Positions 15,584-20,978 of a DNA stretch of 21,173 nt are shown here, piece after piece (position 1 is the stretch's first letter; the number at the start of each line of letters is the position of its first letter). The translations under genes and the position numbers were made by a program. The notes under the pieces were generated by a model. That model was not told the origin of the DNA. It searched no databases and saw only the letters and a program-made list of their open reading frames with translations. This DNA comes from JBJXGC01 sp046154545 (lineage in GTDB: Bacteria > Chloroflexota > Dehalococcoidia > Tepidiformales > Tepidiformaceae). The DNA lies in assembly GCA_046154545.1 (NCBI GenBank), contig JBJXGC010000282.1, forward strand, positions 1 through 21,173, written 5' to 3'.

Positions 15584-15641
15584 GGCGCGAGTCTACTCCA
15601 GTCACCCTGTGCGTGCAGGGTGACTGGAGTAGACTCGCGCC
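15584..15641. repeat. Perfect 26-bp inverted repeat containing the lyase promoter
   Basis: Bases 15584-15609 are the exact reverse complement of 15616-15641, with a 6-nt centre TGCGTG. One end is 2 nt from the lyase start codon and the other lies directly beside the stop (TAG, 15643-15645) of the next minus-strand gene. Each arm contains TAGACT oriented outward. It could be a terminator hairpin for the upstream gene, an operator for a dimeric regulator, or both. Confidence 0.93.
15590..15595 (-). promoter_or_regulatory. -10 box of the lyase operon (leaderless)
   Basis: TAGACT on the minus strand ends 7 nt before the GTG start at 15582, with no ribosome site in between. The mirrored copy on the plus strand (15630-15635) faces into the antisense side of the neighbouring gene. 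Confidence 0.5.
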
Positions 15642-15642
15642 A

Positions 15643-16104
15643 CTACGGCGGCCCGCCCTCCGGCCAGAGGACCTGGCGGATGGTCTCCCGGGTCGCATTG
15701 GTCTCGTAGAGCGCCTCCCAGCGGTGGAGTTCGGCGAGCGCGTCGTCGTCGAAGACCCGCTCCGCCAGCGCCCACTCCTCCGGCGTGCGGGGCGGGATGC
15801 CGTGCATGACGAGGCCGCGGAGCTGCGCCTCGCGCAACTGCTCCTGCCTGTCCCGCTCCTCGGGTCCGAGCTGGGCGATGGTGCGGACCATCGCGCGCAT
15901 GGCGGAGGCGCGGCGCGGGTCGATCTCGTCGTGGAGAAGGCGTTCGAGGACCCACCAGCTCACGGCGTGGAGGTCGCGGCCGTCCACCGTCGGCGGCGCC
16001 GCGACCCTGGCATCGAGGGCGAGCGACCCGTGATGGGGACACGTATCCGCCTTCATCCGGCAGTAGCCCCCACCAGCCGTCTCAGCGCCACACAGGTTCC
16101 GCAT
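15643..16104 (-). CDS. Hypothetical protein with N-terminal Cys/His zinc-type motif
   Basis: A protein of about 153 residues. The N-terminus MRNLCGAETAGGGYCRMK followed by CPHHG gives CxAxTAxGxxC-x6-CxxH, a probable four-ligand zinc site; the same motif opens the protein at 19952. The rest is helical and charged (LHAVSWWVLERLLHDE, EERDRQEQLREAQLRG, a Trp-rich C-terminus), with no domain I recognise. The start is uncertain: ATG 16104 is chosen because the motif then sits at the N-terminus as in the other protein, while the frame is open to an ATG at 16173. Neither has a clear ribosome site. Related Cys/His motifs occur in short phage-encoded proteins, so a mobile-element origin is possible. 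Confidence 0.6.
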   Translation of the reverse strand: MRNLCGAETAGGGYCRMKADTCPHHGSLALDARVAAPPTVDGRDLHAVSWWVLERLLHDEIDPRRASAMRAMVRTIAQLGPEERDRQEQLREAQLRGLVMHGIPPRTPEEWALAERVFDDDALAELHRWEALYETNATRETIRQVLWPEGGPP

Positions 16105-16205
16105 GAGGGAGAGGATGCGGGGAAGGTGGGAGAGCGCAAAGGGGCGGACGGCAGATCCCAGCATGTCCGACATCGACCGGCATGGCCGGACGGGTTACCG
16201 TCGGC

Positions 16206-16329
16206 ATGGCGATCCGGTCCTTCAGGACGTCGAGCGCCTGGCCAGCCGCCTCCACGCCTGGCGCCTGTCACCCGATTCCGATGGGAGCACGGAGATGCCC
16301 ACGACGTTGAGATCGTCGACTACCATTGA
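16206..16329 (+). pseudogene. higB: Remnant of a higB toxin gene (RelE-type)
   Basis: The last 18 codons before TGA 16327-16329 read RFRWEHGDAHDVEIVDYH, the unmistakable C-terminal end of HigB-type mRNA interferases. About 100 bases upstream an ATG (16206) begins MAIRSFR, resembling the usual MIRSFRxKxxERLF start, but in a different frame; DVERL follows in a third frame. The whole remnant is 124 nt where a complete toxin gene needs about 280, so the core is deleted and the frame broken. It sits just upstream of an intact higA, the normal gene order. The C-terminal identification is firm; the N-terminal one is weaker. Confidence 0.75.
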
Positions 16330-16351
16330 ACCGGGGCCGGGCGAGACGAGG

Positions 16352-16636
16352 ATGCCGCCGGTCCACCCCGGTGAGGTCCTCCTCGAAGACTTCCTCAAGC
16401 CCCTGGGCCTCAGCCAGTACCGGCTCGCGAAGGAACTCGGCGTGCCACCGCGGCGCGTAAACGAAATCGTGCAGGGGAAGCGCGCCGTCACGGCTGATAC
16501 GGCCCTGCGCCTCGCCCGTTACTTCCGTACCTCCGCGGAGCTCTGGATGAACCTCCAGGCCAGTTACGAACTCGACCTCGCTGAGGACCTCGCCCTCCCG
16601 CGCATCACCCGCGAAATTACCCCCCGCGCCCTCTGA
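16352..16636 (+). CDS. higA: HigA-family antitoxin (XRE helix-turn-helix)
   Basis: A 94-residue DNA-binding protein of the HigA/VapI type. MPPVHPGEVLLEDFLKPLGL is the typical opening, LSQYRLAKELGVPPRRVNEI VQGKRAVTADTALRLARYF is the helix-turn-helix, and SAELWMNLQASYELDLAEDL is the C-terminal helix conserved in the family. HigA neutralises the HigB ribosome-dependent mRNA interferase and represses its own operon. Here the partner toxin directly upstream is a fragment, so the antitoxin is orphaned. It may persist as an anti-toxin against related systems or as a stand-alone repressor. ATG 16352 matches homologues; an ATG at 16295 is in frame but lies inside the toxin remnant. Confidence 0.9.
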   Translation: MPPVHPGEVLLEDFLKPLGLSQYRLAKELGVPPRRVNEIVQGKRAVTADTALRLARYFRTSAELWMNLQASYELDLAEDLALPRITREITPRAL

Positions 16637-16701
16637 CCCCGACGATCTCGAGCGGCCAATGGCCAGAGCGCGGGATGAAAAGGTCGCGTTCCGAAGGCCG
16701 T

Positions 16702-16743
16702 ACCCCCTCGCCCGCCGCAGCGGGAGAGGGCCGGGGTGAGGGC
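16702..16743. repeat. GC-rich palindromic repeat copy (CCCTC...GGGTGAGGG family)
   Basis: A C-rich arm (CCCCCTCGCCC), a GC-rich loop and the purine arm GGGAGAGGG are followed by CCGGGGTGAGGGC. It matches the plan and tail of the copies at 19408-19453 and 19812-19857. It lies in the 208-bp gap between higA and the methyltransferase gene. Confidence 0.8.
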
Positions 16744-16832
16744 AGGACGGTCAGGCAGAGCCCAACCCCGGCCCAAAGCGCACTGCGCGGACGTGTTTTC
16801 AGACCAGAGGGCCGGGGCGAGCGCTCATCAAG

Positions 16833-16838
16833 TATGAT
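16833..16838 (+). promoter_or_regulatory. -10 box of the methyltransferase gene (leaderless)
   Basis: TATGAT ends 6 nt before the ATG at 16845, with only CCCCAA between and no ribosome site. This is the expected layout for a transcript starting at the start codon. Confidence 0.6.
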
Positions 16839-16844
16839 CCCCAA

Positions 16845-18493
16845 ATGCCTGCCGATATCCCCACCAACCTCCTCTACTTCGGCGACAACCTCGGCTGGCT
16901 CCGCGAACACGGCCGCTTCCCCGGCGAATCCGTCGATCTCGTCTACCTCGATCCGCCCTTCAACAGCAACCGCAACTACAACGTCCTCTTCAAGGAGAGC
17001 GACGTGCGCGAGAGCGAAGCTCAGATCCACGCCTTCGAAGACACCTGGACCTGGAGCGCCGACGTTGAAGACGTCGCCAACGACTTCTGGGTGACCGGCC
17101 CCGAGAAGGCGACCGGGATGCTCAAGGCGCTGATCACGGCCCTCGGGCGCAACGACGTGACCGCCTACCTCACGATGATGGCCCCCCGTCTCGTCGAGAT
17201 GCACCGCGTCCTGAAGCCGACCGGCAGCCTCTACCTGCACTGCGACCCAACGGCGAGCCACTACCTGAAGATCATGCTCGACTCGATCTTCGGGCCCCAG
17301 CGATTCGTCAACGAGATTTCGTGGAAGCGCTGGAGCGCGCACCCGGACGCGAAGCGATTTGCGTCGGTACATGACACGATATTGTACTATGGAAAGACAC
17401 AAAATCCGGTCTTCCACCGGCAGTATGCTCCATACGACCTCGCCTATGTTCAGGAGCGGTTCAAGTACTCGGATGCAGACGGAAGACGTTGGGCCGAACA
17501 GACGCTAGTTAGTCCGAGTCCCCGCCCAAATCTCACTTACTCCTATACAGCGTCGAACGGAGTGACATATGAGCCGCACCGAAATGGTTGGTCGATCAGC
17601 CGCGAGCTGATGGAGCGGTTCGACCGCGAGGGGCGACTTCACTTTCCCCCGAAAGGAACGAGGCTCCGCAGGAAGGACTATCTGGATGACCACGAAGGCG
17701 TTCCGCTTTCCGATGTGTGGACCGACGTCTACGGAGTGGGTGGGACATCCGGGGAACGGCTCGGCTATCCCACTCAAAAGCCGCTCGCGCTTCTCGAACG
17801 CATCATCGCCGCCTCCTCCAACGACGGCGATGTCGTCCTCGACCCGTTCTGCGGCTGCGGCACGGCCGTCCACGCCGCCCAGAAGCTCGGCCGCCGCTGG
17901 ATCGGTGTCGATATCACCCCCCTCGCCACCAACCTGATCAAGCGTCGCATGGAAGAGGCCTTCCCCGGCCTGAAAGTGCCGATCGAGGGCTGGCCCGAAG
18001 ACATGGCCGGTGCCGTCGCGCTCGCCGCCCAGGAGGACAAGTACCACTTCCAGGATTGGGCCGTCATCCAGTGCGGCGCCCGCCCCGCCGGCGGCGACCG
18101 CAAGAAAGGCGCCGACCGCGGAGTAGACGGCGTCATCCCCTTCATGGACGGCAAGACGCCGAAACGCGGCATCGTCTCGGTAAAAGCCGGCAGCACTGGC
18201 CCCACACACGTGCGCGACCTCGCCGGTGTCGTCTCCCGCGACGAGGACGCCGCCTTCGGCGTCTTCATCTGCCTGCACAGGCCCACCAAAGCCATGACCG
18301 ACGAAGCCCTCAGCCAGGCACCTGGACAAGCGACTTCGACGGCAAGTCCTACCCCAAGGTCCAGATCCTCAGCGCCCAGGACCTCATCGACGCCAAGCCC
18401 GTCCGCATGCCCCAGGGCTCCCGCACCGACCTCTTCGCCAAAGCCGGCCGGGAGAAGGGTAGGGAAGGCGTCCAGCCGAGGCTGGGGTCGTGA
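16845..18493 (+). CDS. Fused DNA methyltransferase / PD-(D/E)XK restriction-like protein, frameshifted near 18315
   Basis: Beta-class amino-methyltransferase: catalytic motif DPPF (Asp36-Phe39, VYLDPPFNSNRNYN) precedes the SAM-binding VVLDPFCGCGTAVHAAQKLG (about 331-350). Between them, about 155-310, is the target-recognition segment. After about residue 400 comes a restriction-endonuclease-like domain: DWAVIQCGARP, GADRGVDGVIPF (Asp428) and GIVSVKAG (Lys447), then FGVFICLHRPTKAMTDEALS. The first frame then turns into Ser/Pro/Arg shadow sequence to a stop at 18722. In the -1 frame it continues sensibly as GTWTSDFDGKSYPKVQIL and ends at TGA 18491-18493, overlapping the next gene by GTGA. One base is probably missing near 18315: either a real mutation inactivating the nuclease end or a sequencing error. 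It would methylate and perhaps cut DNA as a single-chain system. Confidence 0.88.
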
Positions 18494-19230
18494 GCTGGCG
18501 CAACACCACGCGCTCGTGGAAACCGCCGTTCGCGAGCCGCCGTCTCGACGCTCCAAAACCACAAGCAGGCGATGTCCCTTACGCGCTCGTGAAGGCGGCG
18601 GTCAGTTCGCTGCCTCTGGGCAGCCTCGCGGCCGAACTGTTTGGGCTCACCTTCGCCCCGCCATTCGAAAGGCGCCAACAGGACTGGATGGAGTCGGTCA
18701 GCGCCAGGCTATCGGCGGTTGAGGCCAACGGCACAGGACTGCCGTTGGCAGCGCTCGGAGCATCCCCGGCGTTCGTCACGCTGCTTGTTACGGCCACTCA
18801 GGCAGCTCTTCGGACGCACCACGAAGAAAAGCTCAACGCCCTGCGGAACATCCTCGTGAATTCTGCATCACGACCAGATATTGACTCCGACATCCGTGAG
18901 CGCTGTATTGCATTGGTGGATCAACTCGCGCCGTCTCAGCTCCGGATGTTGCGTTCTTACCGGGATCGTCTGTCGCCGTACGGCGACATGGTGAGGCCGC
19001 ACACCTTCGATCCAGTTGAGAATCGCACCGTGGACAAGGGAAACTTAGCGGAACTTCAGCAGCTGTGGAAAGACTTGGAACGGTTCGGACTCGTGGAACG
19101 GGATCCGCCTCCGACTTCAAATACCGGCGTAACTCGGAACGGTGGTTATGTCGGGCGGGTAACCCTTCTCGGTAAACGTCTGCTCGCTTACGTCTCGGAT
19201 GCTCGGCCTGGCGGTGAGCCCGCGGTATAG
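18490..19230 (+). CDS. Conserved protein of unknown function coupled to the methyltransferase gene
   Basis: A 246-residue protein starting with GTG inside the methyltransferase stop (GTGA). Near the N-terminus a moderately hydrophobic helix, KAAVSSLPLGSLAAELFGLT, is followed by APPFERRQQDWMESVSARLS, then SPAFVTLLVTATQAALRTHH EEKLNALRNILVNSA, a helical IRERCIALVDQLAPSQLRML segment, and a C-terminal winged-helix-like part (LAELQQLWKDLERFGLVERD...VTLLGKRLLAYVSD). I recall similar hypothetical proteins with the AAELFG...APP-ERRR-EW motif in many bacteria, but no assigned function. Codon use is less C-biased than in the housekeeping genes (about 52% GC in a hand-counted 60-base block at 18841), suggesting acquisition with the methyltransferase. 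It may be a sensor or effector of that system; this is inference. Confidence 0.8.
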   Translation: MSWRNTTRSWKPPFASRRLDAPKPQAGDVPYALVKAAVSSLPLGSLAAELFGLTFAPPFERRQQDWMESVSARLSAVEANGTGLPLAALGASPAFVTLLVTATQAALRTHHEEKLNALRNILVNSASRPDIDSDIRERCIALVDQLAPSQLRMLRSYRDRLSPYGDMVRPHTFDPVENRTVDKGNLAELQQLWKDLERFGLVERDPPPTSNTGVTRNGGYVGRVTLLGKRLLAYVSDARPGGEPAV

Positions 19231-19271
19231 CCCTCACCCCCGTCCCCTCTCCCACTGCGGAGGGAGAGGGG
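19231..19271. repeat. Palindromic repeat copy, inverted orientation
   Basis: It begins on the base after the TAG of the upstream gene. Read on the minus strand it is nearly identical to the 19408-19453 and 19812-19857 copies, including the 10-bp stem CCCCTCTCCC/GGGAGAGGGG and loop TCCGCAGT. It may act as the 3' hairpin of the methyltransferase operon. Confidence 0.85.
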
Positions 19272-19308
19272 TGCTTTGCGCTTCGGAAATTCCTTCGTCG
19301 ACTACTTC

Positions 19309-19355
19309 TCCCCCTCGCCCCGCGCACGGGGAGAGGGGGCCGGGGGGGTGAGGGC
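19309..19355. repeat. Palindromic repeat copy, divergent
   Basis: CTCCCCCTCGCCCCG and CGGGGAGAGGGGG arms with a short CGCA centre and a GGTGAGGG tail. Same plan and orientation as the 19408-19453 copy, but different arm and loop bases. Confidence 0.75.
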
Positions 19356-19363
19356 CCAACCGT

Positions 19364-19792
19364 TCACTCCAGGCCGAGGTTCCGCTTCGGAGCACGCCCG
19401 CTCGTCTCAGAACCCCTCTCCCTCCGCAGTGGGAGAGGGGCAGGGGTGAGGGCCCCCAACGCCCGCTCCAAATCATCCTCAACCTCAGCGTTGGTCAGCC
19501 GGACCACCCGTAACCCCAACCCCTCCAGCGCTTCGGTTCGGCCCTGATCGTACAACCGCTGTTCTGGCTCGTCGTGCACTCCACCATCGACTTCGAGCAC
19601 CAGTCCAAGTTCCGCGCAGAAGAAGTCCACCACATACGCACCGATCGGGTGCTGCCGCCGAAACTTGAACCCCCGAAACTTCCGGTCCCGCACCCGCGCC
19701 CAAACGAGCGCCTCCGCCTTCGTCAACGGGTTCCGCAACCGCCTCGCCGCTGGCACGTTCTCCCGGTGAAACCGGCCGCCTTCGTCCACCAC
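19364..19792 (-). CDS. DUF559-domain endonuclease-like protein with repeat-derived C-terminus
   Basis: A 142-residue protein of the DUF559 family (Vsr-like PD-(D/E)XK fold). It shows RRLRNPLTKAEALVWARVRD, FRGFKFRRQHPIGAYVVDFF (Asp56), GLVLEVDGGVHDE (Glu67, Asp69) and the closing GLGLRVVRLTNAEVEDDLER. The family is thought to cut or nick DNA; targets are unknown. From about residue 114 the frame runs through the 46-bp palindromic repeat at 19408-19453, so LTPAPLPLRRERGSE and a few more residues are repeat-encoded. The listed start is GTG 19792; GTG 19756 with a tight GGGAG is an alternative. An identical repeat lies just upstream of the start, so the gene is bracketed by direct copies. Confidence 0.87.
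   Translation of the reverse strand: MVDEGGRFHRENVPAARRLRNPLTKAEALVWARVRDRKFRGFKFRRQHPIGAYVVDFFCAELGLVLEVDGGVHDEPEQRLYDQGRTEALEGLGLRVVRLTNAEVEDDLERALGALTPAPLPLRRERGSETSGRAPKRNLGLE
19408..19453. repeat. 46-bp palindromic repeat, direct copy 1 (inside the DUF559 gene 3' end)
   Basis: All 46 bases are identical to 19812-19857. The core is a perfect 10-bp stem CCCCTCTCCC/GGGAGAGGGG with an 8-nt loop, followed by CAGGGGTGAGGGC. Flanking bases differ on both sides, which defines the repeat ends. Confidence 0.95.
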
Positions 19793-19811
19793 CGCATCTT
19801 ACTCGACCCGA

Positions 19812-19857
19812 CAGAACCCCTCTCCCTCCGCAGTGGGAGAGGGGCAGGGGTGAGGGC
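19812..19857. repeat. 46-bp palindromic repeat, direct copy 2 (upstream of DUF559 gene)
   Basis: Identical over 46 bases to 19408-19453 and in the same orientation, 404 bp away. It lies 20 bp upstream of the DUF559 gene's first possible start codon, on its promoter side. Confidence 0.95.
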
Positions 19858-19951
19858 GCGCCATCGCCCCCTTCCCGATACCCCTTCCGGATCCCCACGC
19901 TCTCTCCAGCGTCGTCGCTTCGCGCTCGCTGTCCATGCCCAGGAGTTCGCC

Positions 19952-20437
19952 ATGCCCCCCACACCCTGCACCGCCATCACCGCCGCCGGCATCCTCTGCA
20001 ACTTCTCCGCCCGCCGCGGCACCTACCTCTGCATCAACCACGACCCCGACTACCGCGACCAGCAGGCCGCCCAACGCCGGCGTGCCTCCGAGGCAGCCGC
20101 CCGCAACCGCAAGCTCCGCGCCGAGCAGCGCGCCAGCTCCGCCGTCTACAACCTCGAAGAATGGGTCCTCGCCGACCGCTCCTCTATCCAGGCCCTCCTC
20201 GACACCGTCATCCGCCTGGAGCTCGCCGGCCGCCTCCCCAGCGCCCGCGCCCGCAACCTCCTCCGCGCCCTCGCCATCGCCGTCCGCAACTTCGACACCC
20301 CGCCCCTCGCCACCGCAAACGGCCGCACCTCCCGTCACAACCTCTCGCGCTACCACCACACCCGCCAGTCCCTCGACGCCCACCTCGAATCGCTCCTCGC
20401 CGAAGCGGAGTCCCGCGATGCCGCCCGCACCTCGTAG
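19952..20437 (+). CDS. Hypothetical protein with N-terminal Cys/His zinc-type motif
   Basis: A 161-residue protein. Its N-terminus MPPTPCTAITAAGILCNFSA then YLCINHDPD gives CxAxTAxGxxC-x10-CxxH, a likely zinc-binding knuckle. A basic Ala/Arg helix (QAAQRRRASEAAARNRKLRA) and a longer helical region (VLADRSSIQALLDTVIRLEL AGRLPSARARNLLRALAIAV) follow, then a His/Arg-rich tail. The ATG has AGGAG 6 nt upstream; the longer open frame is discarded because it crosses the palindromic repeat and shadows the DUF559 gene. The short Cys/His motif is shared with the protein at 15643-16104, while the rest is unrelated. The helical part could bind nucleic acid, but no function is assigned. Confidence 0.75.
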   Translation: MPPTPCTAITAAGILCNFSARRGTYLCINHDPDYRDQQAAQRRRASEAAARNRKLRAEQRASSAVYNLEEWVLADRSSIQALLDTVIRLELAGRLPSARARNLLRALAIAVRNFDTPPLATANGRTSRHNLSRYHHTRQSLDAHLESLLAEAESRDAARTS

Positions 20438-20446
20438 CGCACCACT

Positions 20447-20468
20447 GGTAGTCGCGCCCCACTGCGGG
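20447..20468 (+). repeat. 22-bp inverted repeat, left copy, flanking hicBA
   Basis: These 22 bases are the exact reverse complement of 20957-20978. The two copies bracket the hicBA pair at about 510 bp distance, like ends of a small cassette, although no transposase is present. Confidence 0.85.
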
Positions 20469-20484
20469 CGCAGGTTCCCGGACA

Positions 20485-20508
20485 GGCCGGGCGTTGACTC
20501 GCCCGGCC
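20485..20508 (-). terminator. Hairpin terminator-like structure after hicA
   Basis: GGCCGGGCG (20485-20493) and CGCCCGGCC (20500-20508) form a perfect 9-bp GC stem with a 6-nt loop, starting 2 bases after the hicA stop on the minus strand. No T-run follows, so termination may be inefficient or the hairpin may stabilise the RNA 3' end. Confidence 0.55.
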
Positions 20509-20510
20509 CG

Positions 20511-20702
20511 TTAGCCCCGCGGGTCAGGTATGCCGAGCTGTCGGCAGATGACACGGGCGGTTTGGTTGTCGATCTCGCGGTGGCGTGGGACAGCGACCAG
20601 TGCGCCGCCCGCCCGGCTCTTCCACATCGAATGCCGCGCGCCTTCGCGGCCCAGCTCGCAGTCGTTGCTCTCGAGGTGCTTGAGGAGCGTACTTCGCTTC
20701 AC
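20511..20702 (-). CDS. hicA: HicA-family mRNA interferase toxin
   Basis: A 63-residue toxin of the HicA/YcfA type with a dsRBD-like fold. MKRSTLLKHLESNDCELGRE GARHSMWK carries the conserved His (residue 24) thought to be catalytic for ribosome-independent mRNA cleavage; VAVPRHREIDNQTARVICRQ LGI is the characteristic C-terminal half. It starts with GTG overlapping the hicB stop (GTGA), so toxin translation depends on antitoxin translation. Here the antitoxin is the upstream gene, the reverse of the E. coli hicAB order but common elsewhere. All recognisable conserved residues are present, so the toxin looks functional. Confidence 0.93.
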   Translation of the reverse strand: MKRSTLLKHLESNDCELGREGARHSMWKSRAGGALVAVPRHREIDNQTARVICRQLGIPDPRG

Positions 20703-20917
20703 CCTAGACTGAGCACTTGTTTAAGTGCGCCCGGCGACGCCTTCGCGTGGGCCTCATCGCGGAGGTACTCCAGGACGAACTGGATGGCAGCTTCGAGGTC
20801 TTCGCGGGCCTCATCCGGGGTTCGCCCCTGCCCGACGGCAGGGGGGACCTCAGGGCACGTCGCTACCCACCAGCCGTCGTCGCCAGCCTCGATGATTGCT
20901 GTGAACTCGTTTCGCAT
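20699..20917 (-). CDS. hicB: HicB-family antitoxin
   Basis: A 72-residue antitoxin with the partially degraded RNase-H-like fold of HicB: FTAIIEAGDDGWWVATCPEV, then GQGRTPDEAREDLEAAIQFV LEYLRDEAH. It should bind and block HicA. It is short: longer HicB proteins carry a C-terminal DNA-binding domain that is absent here, so autoregulation must come from the HicA-HicB complex or another factor. ATG 20917 is chosen because it follows a TATACT box by 6 nt and matches family starts; the longer open frame upstream is shadow sequence. The next gene upstream on this strand is a partial second HicB. Confidence 0.92.
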   Translation of the reverse strand: MRNEFTAIIEAGDDGWWVATCPEVPPAVGQGRTPDEAREDLEAAIQFVLEYLRDEAHAKASPGALKQVLSLG

Positions 20918-20923
20918 GCGTCC

Positions 20924-20929
20924 AGTATA
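20924..20929 (-). promoter_or_regulatory. -10 box of hicBA (leaderless)
   Basis: TATACT on the minus strand ends 6 nt before the hicB ATG at 20917, and only GGACGC separates them. This hexamer and spacing closely match the CoA-transferase promoter. Confidence 0.6.
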
Positions 20930-20956
20930 CCGCTCGGCCCGGTGCGGCCGCCCGCA

Positions 20957-20978
20957 CCCGCAGTGGGGCGCGACTACC
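20957..20978 (-). repeat. 22-bp inverted repeat, right copy, flanking hicBA
   Basis: Exact reverse complement of 20447-20468. It contains the stop codon (20974-20976) of the partial HicB gene and lies just upstream of the hicBA promoter. Confidence 0.85.

Noticed and set aside
15202..16329. Long plus-strand frame of about 375 codons
   Set aside because: It runs antisense to the lyase and Cys/His genes and reads as shadow. Only its last 18 codons are meaningful, as the HigB C-terminus.
16845..18722. One continuous 625-residue methyltransferase reading frame ending at 18722
   Set aside because: The last ~130 residues are Ser/Pro/Arg-rich, overlap a better gene in another frame, and the -1 frame continues the nuclease domain. 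The corrected end at 18493 fits the GTGA overlap.
19231..19857. Closely spaced repeats as a CRISPR array
   Set aside because: Copies differ in orientation and spacing, are self-complementary GC hairpins, and one lies in a coding region. There are no uniform spacers and no cas genes.
20447..20978. Inverted repeats around hicBA as an insertion sequence
   Set aside because: There is no transposase between them and no visible target-site duplication, so only the repeats themselves are reported.
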